A stretch of DNA of 46,876 bases from Sideroxydans sp. (GTDB lineage Bacteria > Pseudomonadota > Gammaproteobacteria > Burkholderiales > Gallionellaceae), in contig JABFSI010000081.1 in the NCBI GenBank assembly GCA_013140695.1, forward strand, positions 1 through 46,876, read 5' to 3'. Under the pieces are notes generated by a model. That model did no database searches. It worked only from the letters and a program-made list of their open reading frames with translations, and was not told the DNA's origin. The translations under genes were made by a program, and so were the position numbers. Shown piece after piece: positions 45,479 through 46,876 of this stretch (position 1 is the first letter of the stretch; every line of letters starts with the position of its first letter).

Positions 45479-46210
45479 ATGACTGAAGCCGATCTTCTAG
45501 TTGCCACCCTTAAGAAACAACTCAAAAACCAAGGGATGACATATCGCGATGTCGCTCAGGCGATCAAACTTTCCGAGCCAAGTGTGAAGAGGTTATTCGC
45601 TTCTGGCAGATTCACGGTTGATCGTCTGGCGCAGATAAGCAATCTGCTTGGATTCACATTAGCCGAGCTGAGCAAAGAGGCGCTTCAGAATCAACCTCGA
45701 TTAAGTACGCTGACCGAGAAACAAGAACGCGAGATCGTTTCTGACAGTAAATTGATGATGGTTGCAGTCTGCGTCTTGAATCATTGGACGATGGATGAAA
45801 TCGTAGGGACTTACAACTTAAGTACCCCAGAGTGCCTAAAGTACTTATTGAAGCTTGATGCGCTACGCATCATCGATCTCCTCCCTAATAATCGAATCCG
45901 CCTTACCGTTGCGCGAGATTTTGACTGGCTACCCTCAGGTCCCATACGCGAATTCTTCCGCAGCAAAGGGATTGATGATCTATTAAAGAGCGAATTTGAT
46001 CGGAAAGATGAAACGATGACCTTCGTACACGGGATGTTCACGGAGCAATCAATATCAGTCATATTGGATGAACTTGGGCGGTTACGAAAAAAGTTTGCCG
46101 AGCTGCATGAGGAAAGTTTGTCCGCTCCCTTAAGTATGCGTCGTGGCTTCGGCTTACTTTATGCGATGCGCCAATGGGAACCCGTCGATTTCGTAAAATT
46201 GCGCCGATGA
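45479..46210 (+). CDS. XRE-family transcriptional regulator
   Basis: The 243-residue protein has an N-terminal Cro/C1-type HTH (GMTYRDVAQAIKLSEPSVKRLFASGRF, about residues 17-43) and a roughly 170-residue C-terminal region without a domain I recognise, possibly a winged or effector-binding domain. The ATG at 45479-45481 gives a clean start for the HTH; the frame is open a little upstream but across the operator. It diverges from the YiiX-aas operon and is the likely regulator of the locus and of itself. Confidence 0.85.
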   Translation: MTEADLLVATLKKQLKNQGMTYRDVAQAIKLSEPSVKRLFASGRFTVDRLAQISNLLGFTLAELSKEALQNQPRLSTLTEKQEREIVSDSKLMMVAVCVLNHWTMDEIVGTYNLSTPECLKYLLKLDALRIIDLLPNNRIRLTVARDFDWLPSGPIREFFRSKGIDDLLKSEFDRKDETMTFVHGMFTEQSISVILDELGRLRKKFAELHEESLSAPLSMRRGFGLLYAMRQWEPVDFVKLRR

Positions 46211-46256
46211 ATCCAATCCTCGTTTACACCCATCAATATTTTGTGAGTACCCATAC

Positions 46257-46876
46257 GTGAAATCATTCAAAAGACTAGCGCTAGCCGCTCTGCTCGCCTT
46301 AACTACATTTGCATCGAAAGCAGAGCCGGACAAAGCCATGGATCTCATTTCAGAGATGATCATCACCCACGCTGGACAGAGTGGCGCTTATGTCCTAGAT
46401 ACCGGTGAAGAGGCATTGTTCGCACGGGCATGGCTGGCTGACCATTCGCAACGTTCGATCGAGGTTCAGTATTTCATTTGGAGCACCGACAACATCGGAA
46501 TTTTGGCAGCAGAGGCTTTGTTAAGAGCTGCGGAGCGCGGTGTCAAAGTGCGCATCATCGTGGACGACCTTCTGATTGATGCTCCCGACAAGTCCTTACT
46601 CGCATTAGCTAGCCATCCCAATATCGATATTCGCATCTACAACCCCCAAAGTTCTGTGGGCGTCCCGATCCAAAAGCGCGCACTGAACGTTGCCACAGAT
46701 TTTCGAGGGGTGAATCAACGCATGCATGACAAGACATTCATCGTCGATGGCAAGGTCGCCATCACGGGTGGACGCAACATGGCTGATGAGTATTTCGACT
46801 ATGACCATGAATACAATTTCCGGGATAGGGATGCATAGGTTCTGGGCGAAGTAGTAAACAAGATGCAGATCAGCTT
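46257..46876 (+). pseudogene. Phospholipase D/cardiolipin-synthase-like gene interrupted by TAG, also cut by window edge
   Basis: The product begins with a signal peptide (LALAALLALTTFASKA|EP) and the first half of a PLD-superfamily protein: SIEVQYFIWSTDNIG, RGVKVRIIVDDL and the HKD motif HDKTFIVDGKVAITGGRN. The conserved NFRDRD block is followed by Ala and then TAG at 46836-46838, but the same frame continues as VLGEVVNKMQIS to the window end, just as intact relatives do. A single TTG-to-TAG change would explain it. Without the second HKD motif the 193-residue product should be inactive. Intact members make cardiolipin or cleave phospholipids. Confidence 0.75.

Noticed and set aside
46836..46838. 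TAG read as a recoded sense codon in the PLD-like gene
   Set aside because: Nothing near it suggests recoding (no pyrrolysine context), and a simple TTG-to-TAG mutation or sequence error explains it.

Overview
The window (46.9 kb, moderate GC) looks like a chromosomal segment of a betaproteobacterium. The evidence is gene order and protein style: rpsB-tsf-pyrH, surE-pcm-nlpD, parE-parC, gltX with flanking tRNAs, and a CysTWA-CysB sulfate importer. A Nitrosomonadales/Gallionellaceae-like source is my guess only; I see no rRNA or other decisive marker. There are three tRNA genes, no CRISPR array and no complete insertion sequence.

Layout. 1-5.3 kb, minus strand: pyrH (cut by the window edge), tsf, rpsB, then surE-pcm-nlpD followed by a radical SAM gene where rpoS usually sits. 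5.4-13.5 kb, plus strand: parE-parC, tRNA-Val (minus), gltX, tRNA-Ala, tRNA-Glu and an asparagine-synthase-type amidotransferase resembling the N-acetylglutaminylglutamine enzyme. 13.5-18.5 kb, minus strand: mtnP, a FucA-like class II aldolase, apt and mtnA. With the aldolase this looks like a DHAP-shunt route for methylthioadenosine and 5'-deoxyadenosine. An HTH/AbiEii-type toxin-antitoxin pair and a GFA-fold gene sit inside it, and mtnA carries a palindromic repeat translated in frame. 18.6-21.8 kb: a small DUF2892 membrane protein, a DUF3365 c-type haem protein and a CopA copper ATPase. 21.8-25.1 kb, minus: the Mrp/ApbC Fe-S carrier, and cysG with a DUF4202 gene.

25.7-33.3 kb is the sulfate uptake locus: a receiver-less PhoB-like winged-helix protein, Sbp, CysT, CysW, CysA and CysB. 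A minus-strand islet (predicted PD-(D/E)XK nuclease plus MazEF-type pair) splits sbp from cysT. Siroheme synthesis, sulfate import and CysB together point to assimilatory sulfur metabolism.

34.0-46.9 kb is the most unusual part: a minus-strand gene train of a YiiX-like permuted papain-fold hydrolase, Aas, an exported unknown, LplT, a three-part fusion (DUF805 membrane domain + FAD-linked oxidase + SAM methyltransferase), an exported unknown coupled to it, and a large DUF2339 membrane protein. It is divergent from an XRE-type regulator with a palindromic operator at its promoter, which is followed by a phospholipase D/cardiolipin-synthase-like gene interrupted by an in-frame TAG. Aas and LplT salvage lysophospholipids, so I read the region as a lipid-remodelling locus in which the fusion and its neighbours may carry out an undescribed lipid modification. 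That function is inference; the gene order and domain content are visible in the sequence.
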